A stretch of 64,000 nt of DNA from Micromonospora olivasterospora. GTDB taxonomy: Bacteria > Actinomycetota > Actinomycetes > Mycobacteriales > Micromonosporaceae. The notes below the pieces were generated by a model that ran no database searches, had not been told where the DNA came from, and worked only from the letters and a program-made list of their open reading frames with translations. Both the position numbers and the translations under genes were made by a program. The stretch spans positions 1,922,001-1,986,000 of the forward strand of contig NZ_VLKE01000001.1 of NCBI RefSeq assembly GCF_007830265.1, in the 5' to 3' direction. This document shows positions 48,332 through 57,014 of this stretch, piece by piece; position 1 is the first letter of the stretch; every line of letters starts with the position of its first letter.

Positions 48332-49618
48332 TTAGGTCAGGAGGCCGGCGTCGCGGGCGGCGCGGAGGGACGGCCTGATCCGGTGGGTCGGGCCGGCCTC
48401 GCCGGCTACCGCGTCGAGGGTCTTCAGGCCCTCGCCGGTGTTGAAGACGACGGTCTCCGCCGCCGGGTCGAGCCGGCCGGACTCGACGAGCTTGCGCAGC
48501 ACCGCGACGGTCACCCCGCCCGCGGTCTCGGCGAAGACGCCGGTCGTCCGGGCCAGCAGGCGGATGCCCGCGCGGATCTCGTCGTCGTCGGCGTACTCCA
48601 TCCACCCGCCGGTACGCCGGACGGCCTCCAGGGCGTACAGGCCGGCGGCCGGGTCGCCGATGTTCAGCGACTTGGCGATGCCGGTGGGCTTGACCGGGGT
48701 GATGGTGTCGCTGCCGGCGTGCAGGGCGGTGGCGATCGGGTTGCAGCCGGCGGACTGGGCGCCGAACACCTTCCAGCCGCCGGCCGGCGCCTCGACCAGC
48801 CCGATCTCGACCAGCTCACTGAACGCCTTGTCGACCTTCGTGAGCAGTTCCCCGCTGGCCATCGGGATGACCACCTGGGCCGGGATGCGCCAGCCGAGTT
48901 GCTCGGCCACCTCGTACCCGAGGGTCTTGGAGCCCTCGGCGTAGTACGGCCGGACGTTGACGTTGACGAACGCCGTGTCCTCGAACTCGTCGGTCTCCAC
49001 CAGCTCGCCGCAGAGCCGGTTCACGTCGTCGTACGAGCCGTCGATGGCGACCAGGTCGCCGCCGTAGACGGCGGTGGTGACGATCTTGCCCTGCTCCAGG
49101 TCGCTGGGGACGAACACGACGGACGGGACGCCGGCACGGGCGGCGTGCGCGGCGACGGAGTTTGCCAGGTTGCCCGTGGACGCGCACGCGAACCGGGTGA
49201 AGCCGAGCGCCCGGGCCGCGGTGAGCGCCACCGAGACGACCCGGTCCTTGAAGGAGTGGGTGGGGTTGGCGCTGTCGTCCTTGACCCAGAGCGGGGCGGT
49301 GATGCCCAGCTCGGCGGCCAGGTGCGGGGCCGCGACCAGCGGGGTCAGCCCCGGGTCGAGGGTGACCCGGGCGGCCGGGTCCTGGCCGGCCGGGAGCAGG
49401 GCGGCGTACCGCCACAGGTTGTCGGGGCCGGCCTCGATCTGCTCGCGGGTGACCCGGGCCAGGGCGGCGGGGTCGTAGTCGACCTCGAGCGGGCCGAAAC
49501 ACTCGTAGCAGGCGTGCTGCGCGGCGAGCGGGTAGCGGGCCTGACAGGCCCGGCAGACCAGGGCGCGGGCGGGGCTGGCGGTGGTGTCGATGCCGGACGC
49601 GGCGAGGGTCGACGTCAT
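48332..49618 (-). CDS. thrC: Threonine synthase
   Basis: 428 residues. An N-terminal zinc-ribbon-like segment has Cys22, Cys25, Cys37 and Cys40. The PLP lysine is K124 in NPTHSFKDRVV, and the phosphate-binding and substrate regions (CASTGNLANSVAAHAARAGVP, SAGCNPIATALHAG) match threonine synthase. It converts O-phosphohomoserine to threonine. The ATG at 49618 follows AGAGGA. Expression is governed by a SAM-I riboswitch in its leader. This is sensible because homoserine phosphate/homoserine is the branch point to methionine and SAM. Confidence 0.94.
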   Translation of the reverse strand: MTSTLAASGIDTTASPARALVCRACQARYPLAAQHACYECFGPLEVDYDPAALARVTREQIEAGPDNLWRYAALLPAGQDPAARVTLDPGLTPLVAAPHLAAELGITAPLWVKDDSANPTHSFKDRVVSVALTAARALGFTRFACASTGNLANSVAAHAARAGVPSVVFVPSDLEQGKIVTTAVYGGDLVAIDGSYDDVNRLCGELVETDEFEDTAFVNVNVRPYYAEGSKTLGYEVAEQLGWRIPAQVVIPMASGELLTKVDKAFSELVEIGLVEAPAGGWKVFGAQSAGCNPIATALHAGSDTITPVKPTGIAKSLNIGDPAAGLYALEAVRRTGGWMEYADDDEIRAGIRLLARTTGVFAETAGGVTVAVLRKLVESGRLDPAAETVVFNTGEGLKTLDAVAGEAGPTHRIRPSLRAARDAGLLT

Positions 49619-49631
49619 GTCGAGGAGTCCT

Positions 49632-49759
49632 CTCATCTTTCCCCACATCGCACCCTGCGGCGGGGACGGAATTGGCACCTGCCCGCGCCGCTCGTCGTCG
49701 AGCGCGTGGGTGGTTGCCGGGGCGTCGTCGGGCCGTATCCCTCAGCCCCTCTGGATGAG
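49632..49759 (-). promoter_or_regulatory. SAM-I (S-box) riboswitch controlling thrC
   Basis: Read on the minus strand, the leader begins CTCATCCAGAGGGGCTGAGG, then GATACGGCCC, CCCCGGCAACC and GGTGCCAATTCC, and ends with GATGTGGGGAAAGATGAG. These are the conserved S-box blocks in order. P1 pairs CTCATC with GATGAG. Right after P1, GAGGACTCCTC can fold on itself around the ribosome-binding site, so control is probably at translation. Confidence 0.93.
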
Positions 49760-49778
49760 GTATGCAGTTGTGCCGTCG

Positions 49779-49784
49779 AGTCTA
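49779..49784 (-). promoter_or_regulatory. Candidate -10 box for thrC
   Basis: TAGACT on the minus strand lies about 20 bases before the riboswitch, and matches TANNNT. No good -35 box is visible. Confidence 0.4.
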
Positions 49785-49840
49785 CGACGCGGCCCCCGGC
49801 CTCCGCCCGCCTTCCCACCCTGTGAGCCGGGATTCGCACG

Positions 49841-49894
49841 ACTTCGGGGAGGTAGTGGCCTCGTCGCCGGCTGAGGCCACTACCTCCCGGAAGT
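49841..49894. terminator. Long hairpin between doxX and thrC
   Basis: Arms of 22 bp with one mismatch (GGGAGGTAGTGGCCTC with its complement at the core) and a 10-base loop. It lies 18 bp after the doxX stop and just upstream of the thrC promoter, so it probably ends the doxX transcript. The length is unusual for a simple terminator. Confidence 0.7.
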
Positions 49895-49911
49895 TGTCGT
49901 CGCGGGGCGGG

Positions 49912-50346
49912 TCAGCGGGCGGGCGCGGGGCTGGGGACGGTCGGGGCGGCGCGCCGCCCCCGCAGGGTGTCGAGCGCCCAGCCACCGGGGCCGAGCACCG
50001 CCACGAGCACGAACGACCAGCAGAACAGCGCCGCGAGTTCGCCGCCGTTGCGCAGCGGCAGCAGCCCGTCCGGCTGGTGCACCACGAAGTACGCGTACGC
50101 CATGGAGCCGGAGGCGACGAGCGCGGCGGGCCGGGTGAGGAGCCCGACCAGCACCAGCGCGCCGCAGACGGCCTGGATCAGGGCCGCCCACCAGCCCGGC
50201 CACTGCCCGACCGGCACCGCCTGTCCGGTCCCCCGGGCGCCGCCGAAGACGCCGAACAGCGACGACAGGCCGTGGAACAGGAACAGCAGCCCGACGACCA
50301 TGCGGAACAGCGACAGCACCGGCGGACCGAACCGATCGACTCTCAT
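49912..50346 (-). CDS. DoxX-family membrane protein
   Basis: 144 residues with four membrane segments. LSLFRMVVGLLFLFHGLSSLFG and the Gly/Ala-rich following helices match DoxX. Members are linked to thiosulfate/quinone oxidation or redox stress, but most are uncharacterised. The ATG at 50346 has GGAGG at good distance. A short palindrome (GTAGTTGACTAC, 50365-50376) in the AT-rich upstream region may be an operator. Confidence 0.85.
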   Translation of the reverse strand: MRVDRFGPPVLSLFRMVVGLLFLFHGLSSLFGVFGGARGTGQAVPVGQWPGWWAALIQAVCGALVLVGLLTRPAALVASGSMAYAYFVVHQPDGLLPLRNGGELAALFCWSFVLVAVLGPGGWALDTLRGRRAAPTVPSPAPAR

Positions 50347-50364
50347 CTGGCAACCTCCGAGCAA

Positions 50365-50376
50365 GTAGTTGACTAC
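50365..50376 (-). promoter_or_regulatory. Candidate operator upstream of doxX
   Basis: GTAGT-TG-ACTAC is a small perfect palindrome 19 bp before the doxX start, within AT-rich DNA. Confidence 0.35.
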
Positions 50377-50454
50377 GCAAGGATGCCCTATGCATTTGAG
50401 AGAATCGATAGACAGCCCGTTACGGTAATGTTTCCTGATGGGGTGCCCGTTCGG

Positions 50455-51327
50455 TCAGCTCGTGATGTCCTTGCGCGTGAACCGCCAGTACGCCAGCGAC
50501 CAGAACAGCGTGGCGTAGCTGATCGCAGAGATGCAGCCGCGTACCACGTCGTCCGTCTGCATCGGCGTCGACAGCAGCCCGAGCCAGGCGCTGCTGTAAT
50601 GGGTCGGCAGGAAGGCGCGCAGCCCGCCGAGCGCGGTGATCTGGTCCAGGATGCTGGAGAGGATCCAGAGCAGCACCGCCCCGCCGACCGCCCCGAGAGC
50701 CGCGTCCGTGAGCACCGAGAGCAGGAACGCCAGCCCGGCCACCGCCAGCAGGACGACCGCCAGGTAGCCGAGCACCGCCAGCAGCCGCAGCAGCCCCTCG
50801 CCCGGCTCCAACTGGGCCGCGACCTGGCTGCGCAGCGGCTCCCAGCCGTACCGGAGGGTGCCGGCGGCCAGGGCGGTGCCGGCGAGCAGCACCAGGGCCA
50901 GCCCCGCGTACGCGAGCGCGACCAGCAGCTTCACCGTCAGCAGCCGGGCCCGGGGCACCGGCACGGCGAGCAGGTACCGCAGGCTGCCCCAGCTCGCCTC
51001 GCTCGCCACCGTGTCCCCGAAGAACAGCGCCACCACCACGACCAGCAGGAACGACGCCGACACCAGCAGCGAGAACAGGGTGAAGTTCAGCCCGCCCGAG
51101 GTGGCCAGGTCGGACATGCTGGAGAACTCGCCCCGGCCGCCGCGGTCGTCGTCGCCGGAGTCGAACTGGAACGCGACCAGGATGATCAGCGGCAGCAGCA
51201 CCATGAACCCGAGCGCGAGCTGGGTACGCCGCCGGGACGCCTGCCTGCGGAACTCCGCCCCGAACGGCAGGGTGGCCGACGGGCGGTAGCCGGCCGCCGC
51301 GCCCACCGTGGAAGACGACTGTGCCAT
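50455..51327 (-). CDS. ABC-2-type transporter permease
   Basis: 290 residues with six membrane segments. The large first loop after LALGFMVLLPLIILVAF, then SFLLVVVVALFFGDTVASEASWGSLRYLLAVPVPRARLL, is the ABC-2 permease signature. The start codon overlaps the stop of the preceding hydrolase-ATPase fusion (ATGA), so the two form one exporter unit. The substrate is unknown. Confidence 0.92.
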   Translation of the reverse strand: MAQSSSTVGAAAGYRPSATLPFGAEFRRQASRRRTQLALGFMVLLPLIILVAFQFDSGDDDRGGRGEFSSMSDLATSGGLNFTLFSLLVSASFLLVVVVALFFGDTVASEASWGSLRYLLAVPVPRARLLTVKLLVALAYAGLALVLLAGTALAAGTLRYGWEPLRSQVAAQLEPGEGLLRLLAVLGYLAVVLLAVAGLAFLLSVLTDAALGAVGGAVLLWILSSILDQITALGGLRAFLPTHYSSAWLGLLSTPMQTDDVVRGCISAISYATLFWSLAYWRFTRKDITS

Positions 51328-54197
51328 CACCGGTCCCCGCTTCCCCGAGAGTTCTCGCCCACCAGGGCGAGGAACGCGTCCTCCAGGCGGCGCCGCGGCA
51401 CCACCCGGTCCACCCCGATCCCGGCCCGGACCAGCTCGGCCACCACCTCGCTGCGCGCGGTGCCGTTGGTGTCCACCACCAGGTGCCCCGCGGAGTCCGG
51501 CAGCACCCGGACCCCGTCGAGCCGGCCCAGCACCGTCCGCGCCGCGTCCGGGTCGGTCACGTCGAACAGCACGCTCGGCGACTCGCCGACGATCTCCTCC
51601 ACCGGGCCGGACGCCACGATCCGCCCCTTGTTGACCACCACGGCGTGGGTGCAGGTCTGCTCCACCTCGGCGAGCAGGTGGCTGGAGACGAGCACCGCCC
51701 GGCCGTCGGTGGCGTAGCGCTGGAGCACCCGGCGCATCTCGGCGATCTGCGGCGGGTCCAGGCCGTCCGTCGGCTCGTCGAGCACCAGCAGCTCGGGCAG
51801 GCCGAGCATGGCCTGGGCGATGGCCAGCCGCTGCCGCATCCCGTGGCTGTACTTGCGCGTCTTCCGGCGCACCGAGTCGCCCAGCCCGGCGATCGCCAGC
51901 GCCTCGTCGAAGTGCGCGTCCTCCCACGGTCGCCCGGTGGCCCGCCAGTACGCCCTCAGGTTGTCCAGCCCGGACAGGTGCGGCAGGAACCCGGGCCCCT
52001 CGACCAGCGCGCCGATCCGCGACAGCACCGGCGAGCCGGGCACCAGTCGCCGGCCGAAGACGTAGATCTCCCCCGCGGTCGGCTGGGTCAGCCCCATCAG
52101 CACCCGCAGCGTGGTGGTCTTGCCCGCGCCGTTCGGCCCGAGCAGGCCGACCACCTGGCCGGGGTGCACCTCGAAGTCGACGTTCGACACGGCGACGAAG
52201 CCGTCCGCGTACTCCTTGCGGAGCTGCCGGACGGCGAGCGGGGTGTCCGCGTACGCCGGATGCACCGAGCTGTCCTGCCGGCGGTGCCGGCGGCGGACGA
52301 CCAGGACGACCACCGCGAGTCCGACCGCGATCGCGGCGAGCAGGCCGGCGAGCACCCAGCGCCAGACGGTGGCCGTGGTGGGGATCGGCTCGCCGGCCAC
52401 CGTGGGCAGCACGACCGGGCCGTCGCCGGCCGCGACCGTGTAGACGACCGGCTCGGCCGGCGTGGCGTACGCCTGGTCGGAGCTGGCCACCACCACCCGC
52501 AGCCGGTGCCCGGCCTCGATCCGGCGGACGATCGCCGGCAGGGTCACCGTCACCGGCGCCGCCGCGCCGATCCGCTCGGGCAGGCCGGTCAGCCGGACCG
52601 GGGCGACCAGCCCGTTCGGCAGGGTCGCCGCGCCGGACGGGTCGACGTCGTAGAGCTTCACGAAGAGCACCGCCTCGCCGGTGGGCGACGCCGCCCGCAG
52701 CGAGACCGTCGGCGCGCCGGCCACGTCGACCGCCTCGGGCAGCGGCGCGGACTCGAACCGGGCGTGCTGGCCGGGGATGTCGCCGGCGACGCCGTCGAGC
52801 AGCGAGCCGAGCGCGCCCGCGAACGGCACCGCCGAGATCGCCGCCGGGTTGCCGTTCGGCGGGTTCGCGACCGGCTGGGCCGGGCCGGCCACCGCGACCT
52901 GGTGGCGGTCGTCGCCGGTGAGGCCGGGGTAGTCGCGGGTGCGGTAGCCGGTGGCGACCAGACCGCGGTTCAGCGCGTCGAAACCGGCGATCCGGGAGTA
53001 CGTGAAGTCCCCGCCCGGCGCGGCCCCCTCGCCCCGGACGTAGTGGTCGAGCCACTGGGCGGTCAGGAACCGCACCCGGTCGGAGTCGTTGGCCGGCCCC
53101 TCGCCGCCGTCGTGGCCGCCGGTGAACCAGGCCACCCGGACGGGCGTCCCGTTGGCGGCGATGCCGCGGGCGTTGGCGTCGGCCTCGCCCAGCGGGAAGA
53201 GGGTGTCCGCCTCGCCCTGCACGAGCAGGGTGGGCGCCTTGATCCGATCGAGGACGCCGGCCGGGCTGGAGCGGCGCAGCAGGTCCACCGCCGCCTGGTC
53301 GGCCCGGCCGGTGGTGGCGATCCGCAGGTATGCGGCGCAGACGTCGGCGGCGAACCGGCCACAGGACGGGTCGGCCGCGCCGGTCGGGGCGCGCCCCGAC
53401 CGGGTGCCCGGCCCCGCGCCAGGACCCGGGCTCGGGGGGCCGGCGGACGCGGGGGCGCCTTCCGGCTGGGCGGCCGAGCCGCCGGAGAGCCCGGCCGGGC
53501 CCGAGCCGGCGTTGCCGCCGCCGCCGAAGAAGATGCCGGCCCAGCCCTTCTTGAACACGCCCTCGGTGGCGGGCTTCCCGGTGCTCTCCGGCAGGAACGC
53601 GCGGGACAGGTCGTTCCAGGTGATCATCGGGACGATCGCGTCGACCCGCCGGTCCTGGGCGGCGAGCAGCAGCGCCAGACCGCCGCCGTACGAGCCGCCG
53701 ACCACGCCCACCCGGGGGTCACCGCCGGCGTCCGTACGCACCTCGGGGCGGGCGGCCAGCCAGTCCAGCAGCCGCTGGGCGTCCCGGACCTCGTGGTCCG
53801 GGCTGTCCAGGTGGATCTGGCCGCCGCTGCGGCCGAAGCCGCGCGCCGTCCACGTGAGCACCGCGTACCCCCGGGCGGCCAGGTCCTCCGCGTCCGAGCG
53901 GACCGAGTCCTTGGTGCCGCCGAAGCCGTGCGCGAGCAGCACGGCCGGCACCCGGTGGCCGGCCGAGGCGCCCTCCGGCAGGTAGAACGTGGTGTCCAGG
54001 TCGACCGGCTCGTCGCCGGCCGGCCCCGAGCGCACGGTGAGCAGGGCGGACTCGGTGCGGAAGCCGGCCCGCTCCGGCCGGGCCGCCCACAGCGCGGCGG
54101 CGGCCACCAGCGCGACCACCACCGCCCCGGCGACGATCCGGCGGCGGCGGGTGGCCAGGGTCCGCCGGACCCGCGCGGCCGACAACGGCGATCTCAT
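51327..54197 (-). CDS. Fusion of an extracytoplasmic S15/alpha-beta hydrolase and an ABC ATPase
   Basis: 956 residues. Membrane segment 1 is at about 21-38. A hydrolase of the X-Pro dipeptidyl-peptidase (S15/CocE) type spans about 60-590, with candidate triad Ser169 (GGSYGG), Asp331 (GEADTLFP) and His362 (GGHDGG) and a C-terminal jelly-roll region. Membrane segment 2 is at about 612-634. A full ABC ATPase spans 652-945: Walker A GPNGAGKTTT, signature YSHGMRQRLAIAQAM, and Walker B LLVLDEPTDGLDP. This places the hydrolase outside and the ATPase inside on one chain. The permease gene follows with an ATGA overlap. It may export a peptide or amide compound and cut it on exit, which is inference. 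Confidence 0.92.
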   Translation of the reverse strand: MRSPLSAARVRRTLATRRRRIVAGAVVVALVAAAALWAARPERAGFRTESALLTVRSGPAGDEPVDLDTTFYLPEGASAGHRVPAVLLAHGFGGTKDSVRSDAEDLAARGYAVLTWTARGFGRSGGQIHLDSPDHEVRDAQRLLDWLAARPEVRTDAGGDPRVGVVGGSYGGGLALLLAAQDRRVDAIVPMITWNDLSRAFLPESTGKPATEGVFKKGWAGIFFGGGGNAGSGPAGLSGGSAAQPEGAPASAGPPSPGPGAGPGTRSGRAPTGAADPSCGRFAADVCAAYLRIATTGRADQAAVDLLRRSSPAGVLDRIKAPTLLVQGEADTLFPLGEADANARGIAANGTPVRVAWFTGGHDGGEGPANDSDRVRFLTAQWLDHYVRGEGAAPGGDFTYSRIAGFDALNRGLVATGYRTRDYPGLTGDDRHQVAVAGPAQPVANPPNGNPAAISAVPFAGALGSLLDGVAGDIPGQHARFESAPLPEAVDVAGAPTVSLRAASPTGEAVLFVKLYDVDPSGAATLPNGLVAPVRLTGLPERIGAAAPVTVTLPAIVRRIEAGHRLRVVVASSDQAYATPAEPVVYTVAAGDGPVVLPTVAGEPIPTTATVWRWVLAGLLAAIAVGLAVVVLVVRRRHRRQDSSVHPAYADTPLAVRQLRKEYADGFVAVSNVDFEVHPGQVVGLLGPNGAGKTTTLRVLMGLTQPTAGEIYVFGRRLVPGSPVLSRIGALVEGPGFLPHLSGLDNLRAYWRATGRPWEDAHFDEALAIAGLGDSVRRKTRKYSHGMRQRLAIAQAMLGLPELLVLDEPTDGLDPPQIAEMRRVLQRYATDGRAVLVSSHLLAEVEQTCTHAVVVNKGRIVASGPVEEIVGESPSVLFDVTDPDAARTVLGRLDGVRVLPDSAGHLVVDTNGTARSEVVAELVRAGIGVDRVVPRRRLEDAFLALVGENSRGSGDR

Positions 54198-54335
54198 GCG
54201 GCAACGGTACGGCCCCGTTCCTGACCGTTGGCTGAGATCCTCCGTACGTCCGGCCGGCCCTCCCGGGCCGACCGGCGGTTACGCGGCAGGCGTTGACAAG
54301 GCCCTTCCTTCCCCCGGGCGGCTACCCTCGGGCGG

Positions 54336-56639
54336 GTGGCCGAGCCCGAGCTGACCCTGACCGCCAGCCTGCGACCCGCCGCGCTGGACGCCCGGCGCGG
54401 CGTGGTGCGGCTGCACCCGGAGGTGCTGACCGCGCTGGCGCTGCGCCCCGGCGACCCGGTCCGGCTGACCGGCCGGCGGGTGACGGCCGGGATCGTCGCG
54501 CCGGCCGCGGTGACCGCGAGCACGGCCCTGCTCTACGCCGACGACCTGCTGCTGGGCAACCTCGGCGTCCGAGACGGCGGGCAGGTGACGGTGCGCCGGG
54601 CGCCGGTGACCGCCGCGCGCCGGGTGACGCTGACCGGGCCGGTGCAGGTGGTCGCGGCGGTCTCCCCGGAGATGCTCCGGCTCGCGCTGCTCGGCAAGGT
54701 GGTCACGGCCGGGGACGACGTCTCCCTGCTGCCGCAGGACGTGCTGCCGGACGCCTCGGCGCGCACCCTCATCGAGGGCGCCCGGCGCAGCCTGTCCAGC
54801 ACCGTCGGGTACGCGTGGACGAGCACGCTGCTCACCGTGGCCGGCGCCGAGCCGGACGTCGGCGCGCTGGTCACCATGGACACCGTCGTCGGCTGGGAGC
54901 ACGGGCCGCAGACACGGACAAGCGCCCCGCCGGACGCGTCCGGGGTGGCCCGCACGGCGTGGTCCCCGGGTACCTGGACCGGGGCGGGCGGCACCGTCGG
55001 GCCCGCCGCCGTGCCGGCCGGAGCCGGGCTGGCCGGGCCCGGTACCGCCCCGGCCGAGCTGGAGGGGCCCGACGGCGCGCCGACCGTCGACGAGCTGCCC
55101 GGGCTGCGCGCCCAGGCCGAGGAGCTGACCGAGCTGCTGGACCTCGGGTTCCACCACCGCGACGTGCTGGACCGGCTGGGCACCGGCGTGTCGCTCGGCG
55201 TGCTGGTCGCCGGGCCGGCCGGGTCGGGCAAGTCCGCCCTGGTCCGGGCGGTGGCGGCCCGGGTGGGTGCCGGCGTCCGCCCGCTGTGGGGGCCCGAGCT
55301 GGCCGCGCTCACCGACGACGCGGCGGCGCGCCGGCTGCGGGCCGCCGCCGACGCCGTACCCGGCGACGGGCCGGCGGTGCTGCTGGTCACCGACGTGGAG
55401 GCGCTGGCCCCCGCCGAGAGCCCCGGACCGCTGGCCGCCGTGTTCCGTCAGGTGGTCGCCGCGACCGTCCGGGCCGGGGCGGCGGTGGTCTGCACGACCA
55501 GCCGCCCCGAACAGGTCGACCCGGCGCTGCGCGGGCCGGACCTGCTCTCCCTGCGGATCACCGTGCCGCTGCCCGACCAGGCGCTGCGCCGGGAGCAGTT
55601 GACCGTGCTGACCCGGCAGGTGCCGCTGGCCGGGGACGTCCGGCTCGACGAGGTGGCCGGGCGTACGCCCGGGTTCGTCGCCGCCGACCTGGCCGCGCTC
55701 GTCCGGGAGGCCGGGGTGCGGGCGGCGCTGCGACAGAAGGCGGCCGAGGGGCCGACGGTGGCGATGGCCGACTTCGCCGCCGCCCTGGAGGTGGTCCGGC
55801 CGACCAGCATGGCGGCGTCCACGCTGGAGCTGGCCGACGTCACCCTCGACGACGTCGGGGACATGGCGGAGGTCAAGGAGACGCTGACCGAGTCGGTGCT
55901 CTGGCCGCTGACCTACCCGGACACCTTCGCCCGCCTCGGGGTGCGCCCGCCGCGCGGGGTGCTGCTGTACGGGCCGCCCGGCTGCGGCAAGACGTACCTG
56001 GTCACGGCGTTGGCCGGGTCCGGGCGGGCGAACGTGCTCTCGGTGAAGGGCGCGGAGCTGCTGTCCAAGTGGGTCGGCGAGAGCGAACGGGCGGTCCGGG
56101 AGCTGTTCCGCCGCGCCCGGGAGGCCGCGCCCACGCTGGTCTTCCTCGACGAGGTGGACGCGCTCGCCCCGGTACGCGGCCAGGCCAGCGACGGCGGCAC
56201 CACCGACCGCGTCGTCGCCGCCCTGCTCACCGAGCTGGACGGGGTGGAGACGCTGCGCAACGTCGTGGTGGTCGGCGCGACGAACCGCCCCGACCTGGTG
56301 GACCCGGCGCTGCTGCGCCCCGGCCGGCTGGAGCGGCTGGTCTACGTGCCGCCGCCCGACGGGGCGGCCCGGGCCGAGATCCTGCGGGCCGCCGCCCGCA
56401 ACGTCCCGCTGGCCGACGACGTGGACCTCGCCGCGCTCGGCGACGGACTGGACGGCTTCTCGGCGGCCGACTGCGCGGCGCTGGTCCGGGAGGCGGCGCT
56501 CGCCGCGATGCGCGAGTCGCTGAGCGCGTCCACGGTCACCGCCGCGCACGTCGCGGCGGCCCGGCGCCGGGTACGCCCGTCGCTCGACCCGGCGCAGGTG
56601 GCGTGGCTGGCCGCGTACGCGGAGGCGCGGGCCGGCTGA
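54336..56639 (+). CDS. CDC48/p97-like AAA+ ATPase
   Basis: 767 residues. An N-terminal double-psi-barrel-like region (about 1-170) precedes two AAA+ modules. D1 has Walker A GPAGSGKS at 293-300, but its Walker B lacks the usual DE pair (LLVTDVEAL), so D1 may bind but not hydrolyse ATP. D2 is canonical: GPPGCGKT at 546-553, FLDEVDALAP with Asp605/Glu606, and GATNRPDLVDPALLRPGRLE. CDC48-type machines unfold or remodel proteins. It converges with gvpK, 15 bp apart. The gas-vesicle cluster has no gvpN ATPase, so a link is tempting but unproven. Confidence 0.9.
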   Translation: MAEPELTLTASLRPAALDARRGVVRLHPEVLTALALRPGDPVRLTGRRVTAGIVAPAAVTASTALLYADDLLLGNLGVRDGGQVTVRRAPVTAARRVTLTGPVQVVAAVSPEMLRLALLGKVVTAGDDVSLLPQDVLPDASARTLIEGARRSLSSTVGYAWTSTLLTVAGAEPDVGALVTMDTVVGWEHGPQTRTSAPPDASGVARTAWSPGTWTGAGGTVGPAAVPAGAGLAGPGTAPAELEGPDGAPTVDELPGLRAQAEELTELLDLGFHHRDVLDRLGTGVSLGVLVAGPAGSGKSALVRAVAARVGAGVRPLWGPELAALTDDAAARRLRAAADAVPGDGPAVLLVTDVEALAPAESPGPLAAVFRQVVAATVRAGAAVVCTTSRPEQVDPALRGPDLLSLRITVPLPDQALRREQLTVLTRQVPLAGDVRLDEVAGRTPGFVAADLAALVREAGVRAALRQKAAEGPTVAMADFAAALEVVRPTSMAASTLELADVTLDDVGDMAEVKETLTESVLWPLTYPDTFARLGVRPPRGVLLYGPPGCGKTYLVTALAGSGRANVLSVKGAELLSKWVGESERAVRELFRRAREAAPTLVFLDEVDALAPVRGQASDGGTTDRVVAALLTELDGVETLRNVVVVGATNRPDLVDPALLRPGRLERLVYVPPPDGAARAEILRAAARNVPLADDVDLAALGDGLDGFSAADCAALVREAALAAMRESLSASTVTAAHVAAARRRVRPSLDPAQVAWLAAYAEARAG

Positions 56640-56654
56640 CCGGAACCCGGCCGG

Positions 56655-57014
56655 CTACAGCAGCGGGCCCAGCGGGCCGAGGTCGAGGTTGAGGTCTTCC
56701 GGGGCCAGGCCGAAGTGCTCCCGCAGCGCGGTCATCTGCTCCTCCAGCGCCATCAGGGTGACGCCGATCCGCTCCACCTCGTCCTCGGTGAGGTCGCCGA
56801 GGTCGACCCGGCGCAGCGCCTGGCGCTCCATCAGCTGGCGCAGCAGCTCGATCACGGTGAGCACGAGGCTGGCCAGCCCCCGCTCGACGGAGTCCCGGTC
56901 CACCGCGAGCCGCCGGTCCAGGGGCCGTACCCGGGGCGCCCGCCAGTCCGGCTCGCCCAGCGCGGCGGCCAGCTCGGCCGCCTCGTCCCGGCGCTGCGGG
57001 ATCGGCCCGGTCAT
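56655..57014 (-). CDS. gvpK: Gas vesicle protein GvpK
   Basis: 119 residues. RLAVDRDSVERGLASLVLTVIELLRQLMERQALRRVD is the GvpK core (shown here as one continuous family block around residues 36-72). Helical and hydrophilic, GvpK is needed for vesicle assembly. The ATG overlaps the stop of gvpS (ATGA). It is the last gene of the gas-vesicle operon. Confidence 0.9.
   Translation of the reverse strand: MTGPIPQRRDEAAELAAALGEPDWRAPRVRPLDRRLAVDRDSVERGLASLVLTVIELLRQLMERQALRRVDLGDLTEDEVERIGVTLMALEEQMTALREHFGLAPEDLNLDLGPLGPLL

Noticed and set aside
47513..49825. A 770-codon plus-strand frame across three loci
   Set aside because: It is antisense to the GNAT and thrC genes and runs through the GGGGGT tract; no recognisable domain.
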